Shown here: positions 1 through 5,788 of the stretch, piece after piece
How the letters are laid out: each line of letters begins with the position of its first letter
Position numbering within the stretch: position 1 is the first letter of the stretch
NCBI GenBank assembly: GCA_937902445.1
Contig: CALELJ010000174.1
Span: 1 to 6,175 of the forward strand
Source: an uncultured Treponema sp.
GTDB lineage: Bacteria; Spirochaetota; Spirochaetia; Treponematales; Treponemataceae
DNA length: 6,175 nt
Direction of reading: 5' to 3'
Translations under genes and position numbers: made by a program
Notes under the pieces: model-generated
What the model saw: only the letters and a program-made list of their open reading frames with translations
What the model was told of the DNA's origin: nothing
The model's database searches: none

Positions 1-117
1 CTTCATTTACGATATCTTTTACATTTACAATATTTTTGTAGCCTGCTTTTTCTGCAAGAGCTATAGCCTGTTCTACACATCTTCTTTCTGTTTAATCAAC
101 GCTCTGATTAAATTCAT
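1..117 (-). pseudogene. possible broken or edge-truncated coding frame
   Basis: Bases 91-2 on the minus strand read as an open, protein-like frame (it includes RRCVEQAIALAEKAGYKNIV) that uses the same codons as thrS and continues past the left edge. It has no start codon: an in-frame TAA lies at 94-92. A different frame starts with ATG at 117-115, reads MNLIRALIKQKEDV and stops at a TAG just where the good frame begins. Removing one GT from the GTGT at 79-76 (CACA on the plus strand) would join them into one continuous peptide, which suggests a dinucleotide frameshift in a real gene, a pseudogene, or a sequencing error. There is no convincing ribosome binding site before the ATG. The product is not recognised, and a short chance frame is a real alternative. 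Confidence 0.2.
91..112. repeat. perfect inverted repeat in thrS leader
   Basis: TTTAATCA (91-98) and TGATTAAA (105-112) are perfect 8-bp complements separated by ACGCTC. The structure ends 12 nt before the thrS ribosome binding site. It has no T-run on either strand, so it is not a typical intrinsic terminator. It could be an operator or a leader hairpin; its role is unknown. Confidence 0.55.
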
Positions 118-124
118 TCAGAAC

Positions 125-133
125 AGAAGGTGA
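125..133 (+). promoter_or_regulatory. thrS ribosome binding site
   Basis: AGAAGGTGA differs from the ideal AGGAGGTGA by one base. The AGAAGG core ends 7 nt before the ATG at 138. An in-frame TGA at 105-107 shows that translation cannot start much further upstream. Together these fix the thrS start and confirm that the protein lacks an N-terminal TGS domain. Confidence 0.8.
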
Positions 134-137
134 TTTT

Positions 138-1895
138 ATGGCAGTTGATGAAAAATTGCAGACAGTACGCCACAGTTGTGCCCACGTAATGGCAGAAGCT
201 GTACTCAGGCTTTTCCCTGGAACTAAAATCGCTATCGGTCCAGCCATCGATAACGGATTCTACTATGATTTTGATTTTCCAACCGACACCAAATTCACCG
301 AAGCTGACTTCCCGGCAGTAGAAAAGGAAATGCGCAAGATTCTTGCAGGCAACCATGAATTCGTACGCAAGGAAGTTTCAAAGGCAGAAGCACTTGAACT
401 TTTCAAGGATCAGCCATACAAGATTGAACTCATCAATGATCTTCCTGACGGCGAGACAATTTCAACATACGAACAGGACGGCTATCTTGATCTTTGCCGC
501 GGTCCACATGTTGAAAGCACAAAGGAAATCAACCAGCAGGCATTCAAGCTCATGTCTGTTGCAGGTGCATACTGGCGTGGAGACAACACAAAGGCAATGC
601 TCACACGCGTTTATGCAGTTTGTTTCTACAAGCCAAACGATCTTAAAGACTATCTTACAATGCTTGAAGAAGCAGAAAAGCGCGACCACAGAAAGCTTGG
701 TGTTGCACTTGACCTCTTCCACCTTGAACCGGAAGATCCAGGCCAGGTATTCTGGCATCCAAACGGATGGTCAATGTATGTAACACTTCAGGACTACATG
801 CGCGAAAAGATCGTAAAGGACGGCTACCTCGAAGTAAATACTCCGGCTGTAATGCCAAAGGTTCTCTGGGAAAAATCAGGACACTGGTCACACTACCAGA
901 AGAACATGTTCACTACAGAATCAGAAAAGAAGCAATTTGCAATCAAGCCTATGAACTGTCCTGGCCATCTTGAAATTTTCAACAGCCGCTCACGTTCATA
1001 CAAGGACCTTCCAATGCGCATTGCGGAATTCGGTCACTGTGTACGCAACGAACCAAGCGGAACACTCCACGGAATCATGCGCGTGCGTGGATTCGTTCAG
1101 GACGATGCACATATCATCTGTACAGAAGAACAGATTGAAAGTGAAGTAACAAAGTTCTGTAAGCTTTTGCTTGACGTTTACAAGGACTTTGGATTTGACA
1201 AGAACCTTCTTGTTAAGCTTTCTACAATGCCAGAAGACCACGTCGGTACAATCGAAACATGGCAGCAGGCGGAAGCAAAACTTGCAGCAGCATGTAAGGC
1301 AAGCGGAATGGACTATGAAATCCAGCCTGGTGAAGGTGCCTTCTACGGTCCAAAGCTTGAATTCACATTGATCGATGCCCTCGGCCGTCAGTGGCAGTGC
1401 GGTACAATCCAGCTTGACTACCAGCTTCCTTCGGCAGAAAGATTGAACGCACAGTACATCGGTGCAGACAACCAGAAGCATCATCCAGTTATGCTCCACC
1501 GTGCAGTTCTTGGATCTCTTGAACGCTTCATGGGTATCCTTATTGAAAACTACGCAGGTGTATTTCCAACATGGCTCAGCTTCGAACAGGTTGCAGTTGT
1601 TCCGGTAAGCCCTGATTTCAACGACTATGCCCAGAAGGTTTATGAAGAACTCAAGGCTGCCGGAATCAAGGTAAACGCATATCTTGAAGACGAGAACATG
1701 AAGAACAAGATCAAGGATATTTCTGTTGCACACCGCACACCATACATTCTTGTTGTGGGCGAAAAGGAAAAGGCAGAAAACACAGTAACATGCCGCTTCC
1801 GCTTCAGCTCAAAGATTCCACAGAGAACATTTGCTCTTGGGGAATTTAAAGAGTATGTACTTGATAAAATTAACACACACTTCAACGGCATCTAA
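138..1895 (+). CDS. thrS: threonyl-tRNA synthetase, TGS-less form
   Basis: This cytoplasmic class II aminoacyl-tRNA synthetase attaches threonine to tRNA-Thr using ATP and hydrolyses mischarged Ser-tRNA-Thr. The 585-residue protein begins directly in the editing domain (about 1-180), with H12xxxH16 and C120RGPH124 matching the editing-site residues of the E. coli enzyme. The catalytic core (about 185-480) shows motif 1 around 232-250, motif 2 with RNEPSGTLHG from R303, and motif 3 GSLERF with R463. The zinc ligands are C274 (MNCPGH), H325 (DDAH) and H454 (MLHR). Residues about 484-585 form the anticodon-binding domain. The roughly 60-residue TGS domain of most bacterial ThrRS (about 640 residues) is absent; from memory this is normal for Treponema and Borrelia. 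All key residues are present, so it should be active. A strong terminator follows directly. Confidence 0.98.
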   Translation: MAVDEKLQTVRHSCAHVMAEAVLRLFPGTKIAIGPAIDNGFYYDFDFPTDTKFTEADFPAVEKEMRKILAGNHEFVRKEVSKAEALELFKDQPYKIELINDLPDGETISTYEQDGYLDLCRGPHVESTKEINQQAFKLMSVAGAYWRGDNTKAMLTRVYAVCFYKPNDLKDYLTMLEEAEKRDHRKLGVALDLFHLEPEDPGQVFWHPNGWSMYVTLQDYMREKIVKDGYLEVNTPAVMPKVLWEKSGHWSHYQKNMFTTESEKKQFAIKPMNCPGHLEIFNSRSRSYKDLPMRIAEFGHCVRNEPSGTLHGIMRVRGFVQDDAHIICTEEQIESEVTKFCKLLLDVYKDFGFDKNLLVKLSTMPEDHVGTIETWQQAEAKLAAACKASGMDYEIQPGEGAFYGPKLEFTLIDALGRQWQCGTIQLDYQLPSAERLNAQYIGADNQKHHPVMLHRAVLGSLERFMGILIENYAGVFPTWLSFEQVAVVPVSPDFNDYAQKVYEELKAAGIKVNAYLEDENMKNKIKDISVAHRTPYILVVGEKEKAENTVTCRFRFSSKIPQRTFALGEFKEYVLDKINTHFNGI

Positions 1896-1918
1896 TTGCA
1901 TTATTGATTAGCTAAAAT

Positions 1919-1952
1919 AAAAAAACACTTCCGACAGGAAGTGTTTTTTTTT
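1919..1952. terminator. bidirectional rho-independent terminator
   Basis: CACTTCC (1926-1932) pairs with GGAAGTG (1937-1943) around a GACA loop. Seven A (1919-1925) precede the stem and nine T (1944-1952) follow it, so the hairpin ends in a U-run in both directions. It lies between the convergent stops of thrS (1895) and the Pmp-like lipoprotein gene (1975) and should end both transcripts. An outer 7-bp inverted repeat, ATTGCAT (1895-1901) with ATGCAAT (1953-1959), brackets it. Confidence 0.92.
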
Positions 1953-1974
1953 ATGCAATAAATATTAAAGCTGT

Positions 1975-3576
1975 TTATTCATTAATAACAATTCCAGCTT
2001 CTGTTACTCCCTTCCACATGTCACCATCACTTTCTGCCCTGACATATATGAGTGAACGTAAATCCTCCTCATATGGAGTATAGTTTGTATCCAGTAATGA
2101 TTTTGACCCTGCTACTGCTTTATTGAATGCTTCATCACTAAATGTGATATAGATCTTTGAAGTGGTTTCTATGTATGAATTTAAAACAAAGGTGTTTTCT
2201 GCATAGATATCTATTCTGCCACTGGCAGAGCCAATGTAGCCGTTTATTGAAACTGATTCTGAATAAGGAGCATTTGAATTGATGCAGATATCAGGGCCGT
2301 TTCCTACACAACTGTTTTCCTTGCCTGTTTCGGTACCAAATTGTATGTTGAGCAACGTAGCTAATTCACTCTTGCGAGTCTGTTCTATATATATTGCACC
2401 GCCGTTGCCGGCTGCTTTACAGCTATTGAAGATTACAGGGGAAGTTTCATCGTCACCAGAAATCACGAGACTGCCACCAAGTACATAGATTGCACCACCG
2501 TCAGATTTAGTAGCCTCGCAATTTGTAAAAGTAACGCCACTTGCAATTGTACATCGGCCGTCTATCATAAAAATCGCTCCACCGGCAGTTGCGTAACTGT
2601 TCTTGAAATTCTCGAAGTTAACATTTCCTGTTACAGTAAGATTTGCCGCTGATCCGCTTACATTAAATACAGAACCAGCTGCCTCTCCCGTAAACGTGAT
2701 GGGTGCCTTTTCTGTTCCGTAGATGATGACTTCATCACTGACGATGTTAAAGCATTCCTCTTGTGAGACAGTGATTTTTGTCGCACTGGTAGCCAGAAGG
2801 AGAATTTTTCGGCTGTTGTTCAAATCAATCATGCTGCCAGCAGTGTATTCACCGGAAAGTAAAAATACCTGAGTACCTTTAAATGGCATTTCTCCAATAG
2901 CTTCTTTTAGTGAAGTCCAGTCAGAACACTTTATGGCAGTAGTTAAATCATACTCACTGTAAGCATCAGGAAGAGATAATGTCTCCTCCATCTTAGGATC
3001 TTCATGGACAATTTCTTTGTCTTTCAAAGGATCGTCATCAGGATCGACTTCTGGAGTTGTGATCTGTCCCTTGTCTCCTTCGCCTTCGATGACTTCTTTG
3101 TCTTTTTCTGTTTCCTGCTTTTCTTCTCCCTCTGTGACTTCAGGTTCTTTTTCCGCATCCTTCTCTGGTTCCTTTGGCAGGAATTCATTTTCAATTTTAA
3201 GGGTGAGGGTAAGCTCTGCTACTTTGTCAGCGAGAATCTCAACAGTGTCTTTTGCCTGTGCATAGACATGCTGCTTTCCGTCGATATTGGCATAGCATTT
3301 GCAATGAACGATGTAGGCACCAACCTGAAGTTCGCTGAAAACAATTTCGGCACCTGGAGTTCCGTCTTTCTGATCAACTGTATTGCCTTCAGAATCGATC
3401 ACGGAAACAGTATAGGACAGATTGTATTTTTCACTGGCGGAAATATCTCTCGTCTCAGAATTTTCTTCCGGCAGCCGGATTGAAATGGAACCCGTTTTGC
3501 TATCAAGGTTAAGGCCGGAACAAGACAGAATCAAAAAAGAAATGATAGCCGCAATAAAGAGTCTGAAGAATTTCAT
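1975..3576 (-). CDS. Pmp-like beta-helix repeat lipoprotein
   Basis: This is a predicted exported, lipid-anchored 533-residue protein of unknown function. Residues 1-18 form a lipoprotein signal peptide (MKFFR, then a hydrophobic stretch) ending ILSC with the lipidated C19. Residues about 26-128 look like a small beta-sandwich domain. Residues 131-198 are a highly acidic Glu/Asp/Lys/Pro linker, probably a flexible stalk. Residues about 210-470 read as a right-handed beta-helix with three GGAI motifs (332-335, 360-363, 392-395), two of them preceded by FTNC (350) and FNSC (383) and the first by FENF (321). This is the GGAI/FxxN signature of chlamydial polymorphic membrane proteins (PF02415). 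Unlike Pmps it has no C-terminal autotransporter barrel, so anchoring must be by lipid. Adhesion or a surface role is inference only. It is transcribed alone and ends at the shared terminator. Confidence 0.88.
   Translation of the reverse strand: MKFFRLFIAAIISFLILSCSGLNLDSKTGSISIRLPEENSETRDISASEKYNLSYTVSVIDSEGNTVDQKDGTPGAEIVFSELQVGAYIVHCKCYANIDGKQHVYAQAKDTVEILADKVAELTLTLKIENEFLPKEPEKDAEKEPEVTEGEEKQETEKDKEVIEGEGDKGQITTPEVDPDDDPLKDKEIVHEDPKMEETLSLPDAYSEYDLTTAIKCSDWTSLKEAIGEMPFKGTQVFLLSGEYTAGSMIDLNNSRKILLLATSATKITVSQEECFNIVSDEVIIYGTEKAPITFTGEAAGSVFNVSGSAANLTVTGNVNFENFKNSYATAGGAIFMIDGRCTIASGVTFTNCEATKSDGGAIYVLGGSLVISGDDETSPVIFNSCKAAGNGGAIYIEQTRKSELATLLNIQFGTETGKENSCVGNGPDICINSNAPYSESVSINGYIGSASGRIDIYAENTFVLNSYIETTSKIYITFSDEAFNKAVAGSKSLLDTNYTPYEEDLRSLIYVRAESDGDMWKGVTEAGIVINE
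2377..2631 (-). repeat. three GGAI/FxxN beta-helix repeat units
   Basis: This segment encodes residues 316-400 of the lipoprotein. Three units share the pattern F-x-N, about 8-11 residues, then GGAI followed by an aromatic residue and a hydrophobic one. The GGAI motifs are 28 and 32 residues apart. The second and third units each carry a Cys (C353, C386) right after the F-x-N position. The repeats are evident in protein and not as near-identical DNA, so they are old rather than recently duplicated. Confidence 0.6.
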
Positions 3577-3582
3577 AAAACA

Positions 3583-3586
3583 CTCC
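3583..3586 (-). promoter_or_regulatory. ribosome binding site of Pmp-like lipoprotein gene
   Basis: On the minus strand, GGAG lies 6 nt before the ATG at 3576 (ACGGAGTGTTTTATG). It supports this start, which also gives a proper lipoprotein signal peptide. Confidence 0.7.
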
Positions 3587-3639
3587 GTATAAAAAACATC
3601 TTAAAAAGATTCTAAAGACCGATAAAATTCTCACCACAT

Positions 3640-3645
3640 ATTATA
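3640..3645 (-). promoter_or_regulatory. candidate -10 box for Pmp-like lipoprotein gene
   Basis: A perfect TATAAT reads on the minus strand at 3645-3640 and would give a leader of about 55-60 nt before the ATG at 3576. No TTGACA-like -35 stands 16-18 nt upstream. That position falls in the T-run of the minus strand (nine A on the plus strand at 3660-3668), which may act as an AT-rich upstream element. The surrounding DNA is so AT-rich that a chance match is possible. Confidence 0.4.
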
Positions 3646-3726
3646 TTGTAAAATCTTCGAAAAAAAAATAATTAAATTAAAAATCGTTTTAGTCCGCAGC
3701 TTTCTTTCGTCTTTTGGAAAAATCCA

Positions 3727-3735
3727 TGGTATAAT
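3727..3735 (+). promoter_or_regulatory. extended -10 promoter directly before GH25 gene
   Basis: TGGTATAAT combines a perfect TATAAT (3730-3735) with the TGn extension. No good -35 is visible at 3707-3712, as is common for extended -10 promoters. Only 6 nt (TCTGTC) separate the box from the ATG at 3742, so transcription would start at or within a base or two of the start codon. There is no Shine-Dalgarno sequence. Together these suggest a leaderless mRNA. Confidence 0.5.
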
Positions 3736-3741
3736 TCTGTC

Positions 3742-4647
3742 ATGAAAATTTCTGCATTTATTATGGCAGCCTTTGCTTCATTTGTTTTGTACTCATGCTC
3801 ATCCTGCCCGGACAGGGACTGCCTTGCTGTATATAACCGCCAGATAGAGAGGCAGCTTGTTCATCCTGATCCTACGGTTGAAAAATGCGCCTTCGACATG
3901 AAATATCTTAAACGCAAAAACAAGGCCTTCTACACCACAAGAAAAAAATCGCCATATAAAGTCATCAATGGCCTTGATATTTCCCGTCACCAGGGAGAGG
4001 TTGATTTTGATCTGCTGAGGGAAAATGGCTATGAGTTTGTCATCCTCCGCCTTGCCTACAGACGTTATGGATACGAAAGCGGAAATCTTGTAAAGGATGA
4101 AAATTTCGACCGTTATTATGAGGATGCAAAAAGGGCTGGATTTAAAATCGGCGTCTATGTTTACAGCCAGGCCATCAACGATGAGGAAGCTCTTGAAGAA
4201 GCAAAAATCGTGATCGACAATCTTACGCCTGACATGCTTGATCTGCCGGTCGTCTATGATCCTGAATTTGTTTTTTATGATGAAGCCCGCACTGATGAAG
4301 TTGCCGAAGAAGTTTTCTGCCGCAACACGGAACTGTTTTTCGACGAGATCGAGAAGGCTGGTTTCAAGACAATGCTCTATGCCAACCTGATGTGGAAGTT
4401 TTTTGTCTTCACTCCGGAACTGCTGAACAGATACGAGATGTGGTTTGCCCAGTATTCGAAAAAACCTACGTCACCCTATAAGTTTACTTTCTGGCAGTAT
4501 TCAGGCGGAACAAAAATCGACGGCGTAGAAAAGCCCTGCGACATGAACGTCTGGTTTGTTCCGCTTGAAAATGAAACTGACGGGGTTAGGCAAGAATCAG
4601 ATGAAGTCCAGATAGAAGTGCAAGGAACAGAAGGTTCATTGCTGTGA
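3742..4647 (+). CDS. GH25 lysozyme-family lipoprotein (muramidase)
   Basis: This is a predicted N-acetylmuramidase of glycoside hydrolase family 25, which cleaves the MurNAc-GlcNAc bond of peptidoglycan; as a lipoprotein it would act in the periplasm or at the cell surface. Residues 1-18 are a signal peptide ending LYSC (C19 lipidated), followed by a Cys-rich segment (C22, C27). The GH25 domain spans about 74-275: GLDISRHQG with D79, the D-x-E catalytic pair D173-P-E175, and a C-terminal WQYSGG...CDMNVW block with D267. All acidic residues expected in the family's active site are present. The DPE plus following EARTDEV resembles, from memory, GH25 proteins of gut Firmicutes and Bacteroidetes, so transfer is possible. 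Residues 276-301 are an acidic tail outside the domain whose codons mostly overlap the convergent permease gene. The start is chosen because it gives a complete lipoprotein signal. Confidence 0.93.
   Translation: MKISAFIMAAFASFVLYSCSSCPDRDCLAVYNRQIERQLVHPDPTVEKCAFDMKYLKRKNKAFYTTRKKSPYKVINGLDISRHQGEVDFDLLRENGYEFVILRLAYRRYGYESGNLVKDENFDRYYEDAKRAGFKIGVYVYSQAINDEEALEEAKIVIDNLTPDMLDLPVVYDPEFVFYDEARTDEVAEEVFCRNTELFFDEIEKAGFKTMLYANLMWKFFVFTPELLNRYEMWFAQYSKKPTSPYKFTFWQYSGGTKIDGVEKPCDMNVWFVPLENETDGVRQESDEVQIEVQGTEGSLL
4586..4647. other. 62-bp convergent 3' overlap of two genes
   Basis: The GH25 gene stops at 4645-4647 (TGA) and the opposing permease gene stops at 4588-4586 (TAA), so they share 62 bp of coding sequence. 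In one direction it encodes the acidic, dispensable-looking GH25 tail. In the other it encodes the last hydrophobic helix of the permease. I see no hairpin with a T-run in or beside the overlap. Confidence 0.9.
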
Positions 4648-5725
4648 AAAGAATGAAGTACTTTCCGCGTCTGTCGTGGTAGTTTCTTGCAATCTGCTTG
4701 AATGAAATGAGGCTTGCCATCGAGGCGATGAGTGTTCCAAGACCGCCCAGGTTTGTTCCGATGAGAAGGGCTCGGGCATTGTCGGTGAAACATGAAAGCA
4801 AAAGGGCTGCCGGAACATTGGAGATTATCTGGCTTGCAAAAATGCTGAATCCAACTTCATGGCCGTTCAGCGCGTTTGCTATGAGATCCCTTGCCTCGTT
4901 CATGTTCTTTATGTTTCCTGTGAAAATGAAAAATCCGATGAACGTCAATAGAAGTGAATAGTCTACGTCCTTTAGAAGTTTTCTGTCCGAGATTGCATAG
5001 GATGCAAGGATGACCGGAAAGATTACAACAGCCGGAATCAATTTTCCAACGCACAGAAGGCAGAGAAGAAAGGCTGCGGTGTTTACCACCCACATTTTAT
5101 TTTTTCCGCTGGCATCTGGACTATGGTCGTCTGCCTTGCTTGCAGCGGGTGAAAGAGTTCCGCCTCTGGATTTAAAATGAAGGCAAACAACACAAAGCAA
5201 AAGCAGTACAAAACTTGCCGCTGTATATGGAATCATTGTCTCAAGGAACTGGGCAAAGGAAAGTCCGTAGTGGGAGTAGATGTAGAGGTTCTGCGGGTTG
5301 CCCATCGGAAGGCTCATGCTGCCGAGGTTTGCCGCAAGAGTCTGGAGGACGACGGTAAAAAGCAGAAGATTTTCCAGACCGCACATCTTTAAAGTGATGA
5401 TTGCCAGAGGAACGAAAACGATGAGTGCAACATCATTTGTAATCACCATGCTGAAAAAGAATGGCATGAAAACAAGGACTGAAAGAATTCCAGGGGATGA
5501 ATGAAATTTTCCAAGAAGATATTCCGAGCATTTTTCGAAGGCCCCGAGTTTTCTGAAACCGGCCATGACAGCCATGAGACAGAAAAGAAGCATCAGGGTG
5601 TTGAAGTCGATGTATGAAAGATATTCCTTTGAAGGGTGAACGATGAATGCAGAAATGACTGCAAGAATCCATGCGGCGCTGAGCACCGTTTCTTTTTTGA
5701 TGAATGCGATGATTTTGTTGGTCAT
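4586..5725 (-). CDS. ArsB/CitMHS (SLC13-like) ion transporter family permease
   Basis: This inner-membrane protein of 379 residues has about 10-12 hydrophobic segments (roughly 15-30, 41-57, 79-110, 118-136, 162-183, 212-245, 256-272, 292-313, 322-343, 355-377). It shows the two-fold internal repeat of the ion transporter superfamily. The first half carries ITNDVALIVFVPL (95-107) and the loop GSMSLPMGNPQN (135-146). The second half carries ISNVPAALLL (300-309) and GTNLGGLGTLIASMA (323-337). These paired N-x-V/P hairpins and Gly-rich loops bind substrate in relatives that move citrate, dicarboxylates, arsenite or Na+/H+. A polar loop (about 185-210) joins the halves. The protein is somewhat shorter than ArsB (about 430) but both halves look intact. 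No arsR or arsC lies nearby, so an arsenic role is not supported and the substrate is unknown. The gene seems to have its own promoter and no Shine-Dalgarno sequence. Confidence 0.88.
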   Translation of the reverse strand: MTNKIIAFIKKETVLSAAWILAVISAFIVHPSKEYLSYIDFNTLMLLFCLMAVMAGFRKLGAFEKCSEYLLGKFHSSPGILSVLVFMPFFFSMVITNDVALIVFVPLAIITLKMCGLENLLLFTVVLQTLAANLGSMSLPMGNPQNLYIYSHYGLSFAQFLETMIPYTAASFVLLLLCVVCLHFKSRGGTLSPAASKADDHSPDASGKNKMWVVNTAAFLLCLLCVGKLIPAVVIFPVILASYAISDRKLLKDVDYSLLLTFIGFFIFTGNIKNMNEARDLIANALNGHEVGFSIFASQIISNVPAALLLSCFTDNARALLIGTNLGGLGTLIASMASLISFKQIARNYHDRRGKYFILFTAMNLLFLALLSGLHLILA

Positions 5726-5730
5726 AGTGG

Positions 5731-5745
5731 GAGAATATTATTCTC
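5731..5745. promoter_or_regulatory. palindromic operator candidate before permease gene
   Basis: GAGAATATTATTCTC is a perfect palindrome with 6-bp arms around ATT. It covers the candidate -10 of the permease and ends 5 bp before its start codon. A repressor bound here would block transcription. The site does not clearly match a consensus I know, and no regulator gene is visible in the window. Confidence 0.45.
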
Positions 5746-5763
5746 TTTGCAATGTTTGTTCAA
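5735..5763 (-). promoter_or_regulatory. candidate permease promoter
   Basis: On the minus strand TTGAAC (5763-5758) and TAATAT (5740-5735) are exactly 17 nt apart, each matching the sigma-70 consensus at four of six positions; the overlapping AATAAT is an alternative -10. The -10 ends 9 nt before the ATG at 5725, leaving a leader of only about 2-3 nt. The preceding bases (TCTCCCACT) contain no purine-rich ribosome binding site. Confidence 0.4.
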
Positions 5764-5764
5764 T

Positions 5765-5788
5765 TGCGTTTTATTCTGCGTTTCATTC
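5765..5788. repeat. 12-bp tandem duplication at gene boundary
   Basis: TGCGTTTTATTC (5765-5776) is followed directly by TGCGTTTCATTC (5777-5788), identical at 11 of 12 positions. The second copy contains the stop codon of the right-hand gene (TGA on the minus strand, 5785-5783). The block lies next to the permease -35 candidate. It may be a slippage duplication or a paired protein-binding site. Confidence 0.6.

Noticed and set aside
1..137. T-box riboswitch upstream of thrS
   Set aside because: The visible leader has no conserved T-box antiterminator sequence and no terminator, and there is too little upstream sequence to hold one.
996..1733. Long open frame of 245 codons on the minus strand inside thrS
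   Set aside because: It lies wholly antisense to a certain gene, is rich in Cys, Phe, Leu and Val, and has no ribosome binding site or domain. Sense codons that create antisense stops are rare in thrS, which explains its length.
3017..3265. Serine-rich plus-strand frame opposite the lipoprotein linker
   Set aside because: It is the mirror of the acidic Glu/Asp-rich linker codons, which read as Ser and Phe on the other strand. It has no start signal or homology that I can see.
3004..3483. 159-codon plus-strand frame opposite the lipoprotein N-terminal half
   Set aside because: Its Phe/Cys/Leu-rich composition is typical of an antisense shadow, and the minus-strand protein has a clear signal peptide, ribosome binding site and repeats.
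3726..3734. ATG at 3726 as an upstream GH25 start
   Set aside because: It is out of frame and stops after two codons (ATG GTA TAA); the stop is part of the -10 box.
4586..5725. Calling the permease an arsenite pump (arsB)
   Set aside because: The motifs are shared by the whole ion transporter superfamily, and no arsR, arsC or arsA is present.
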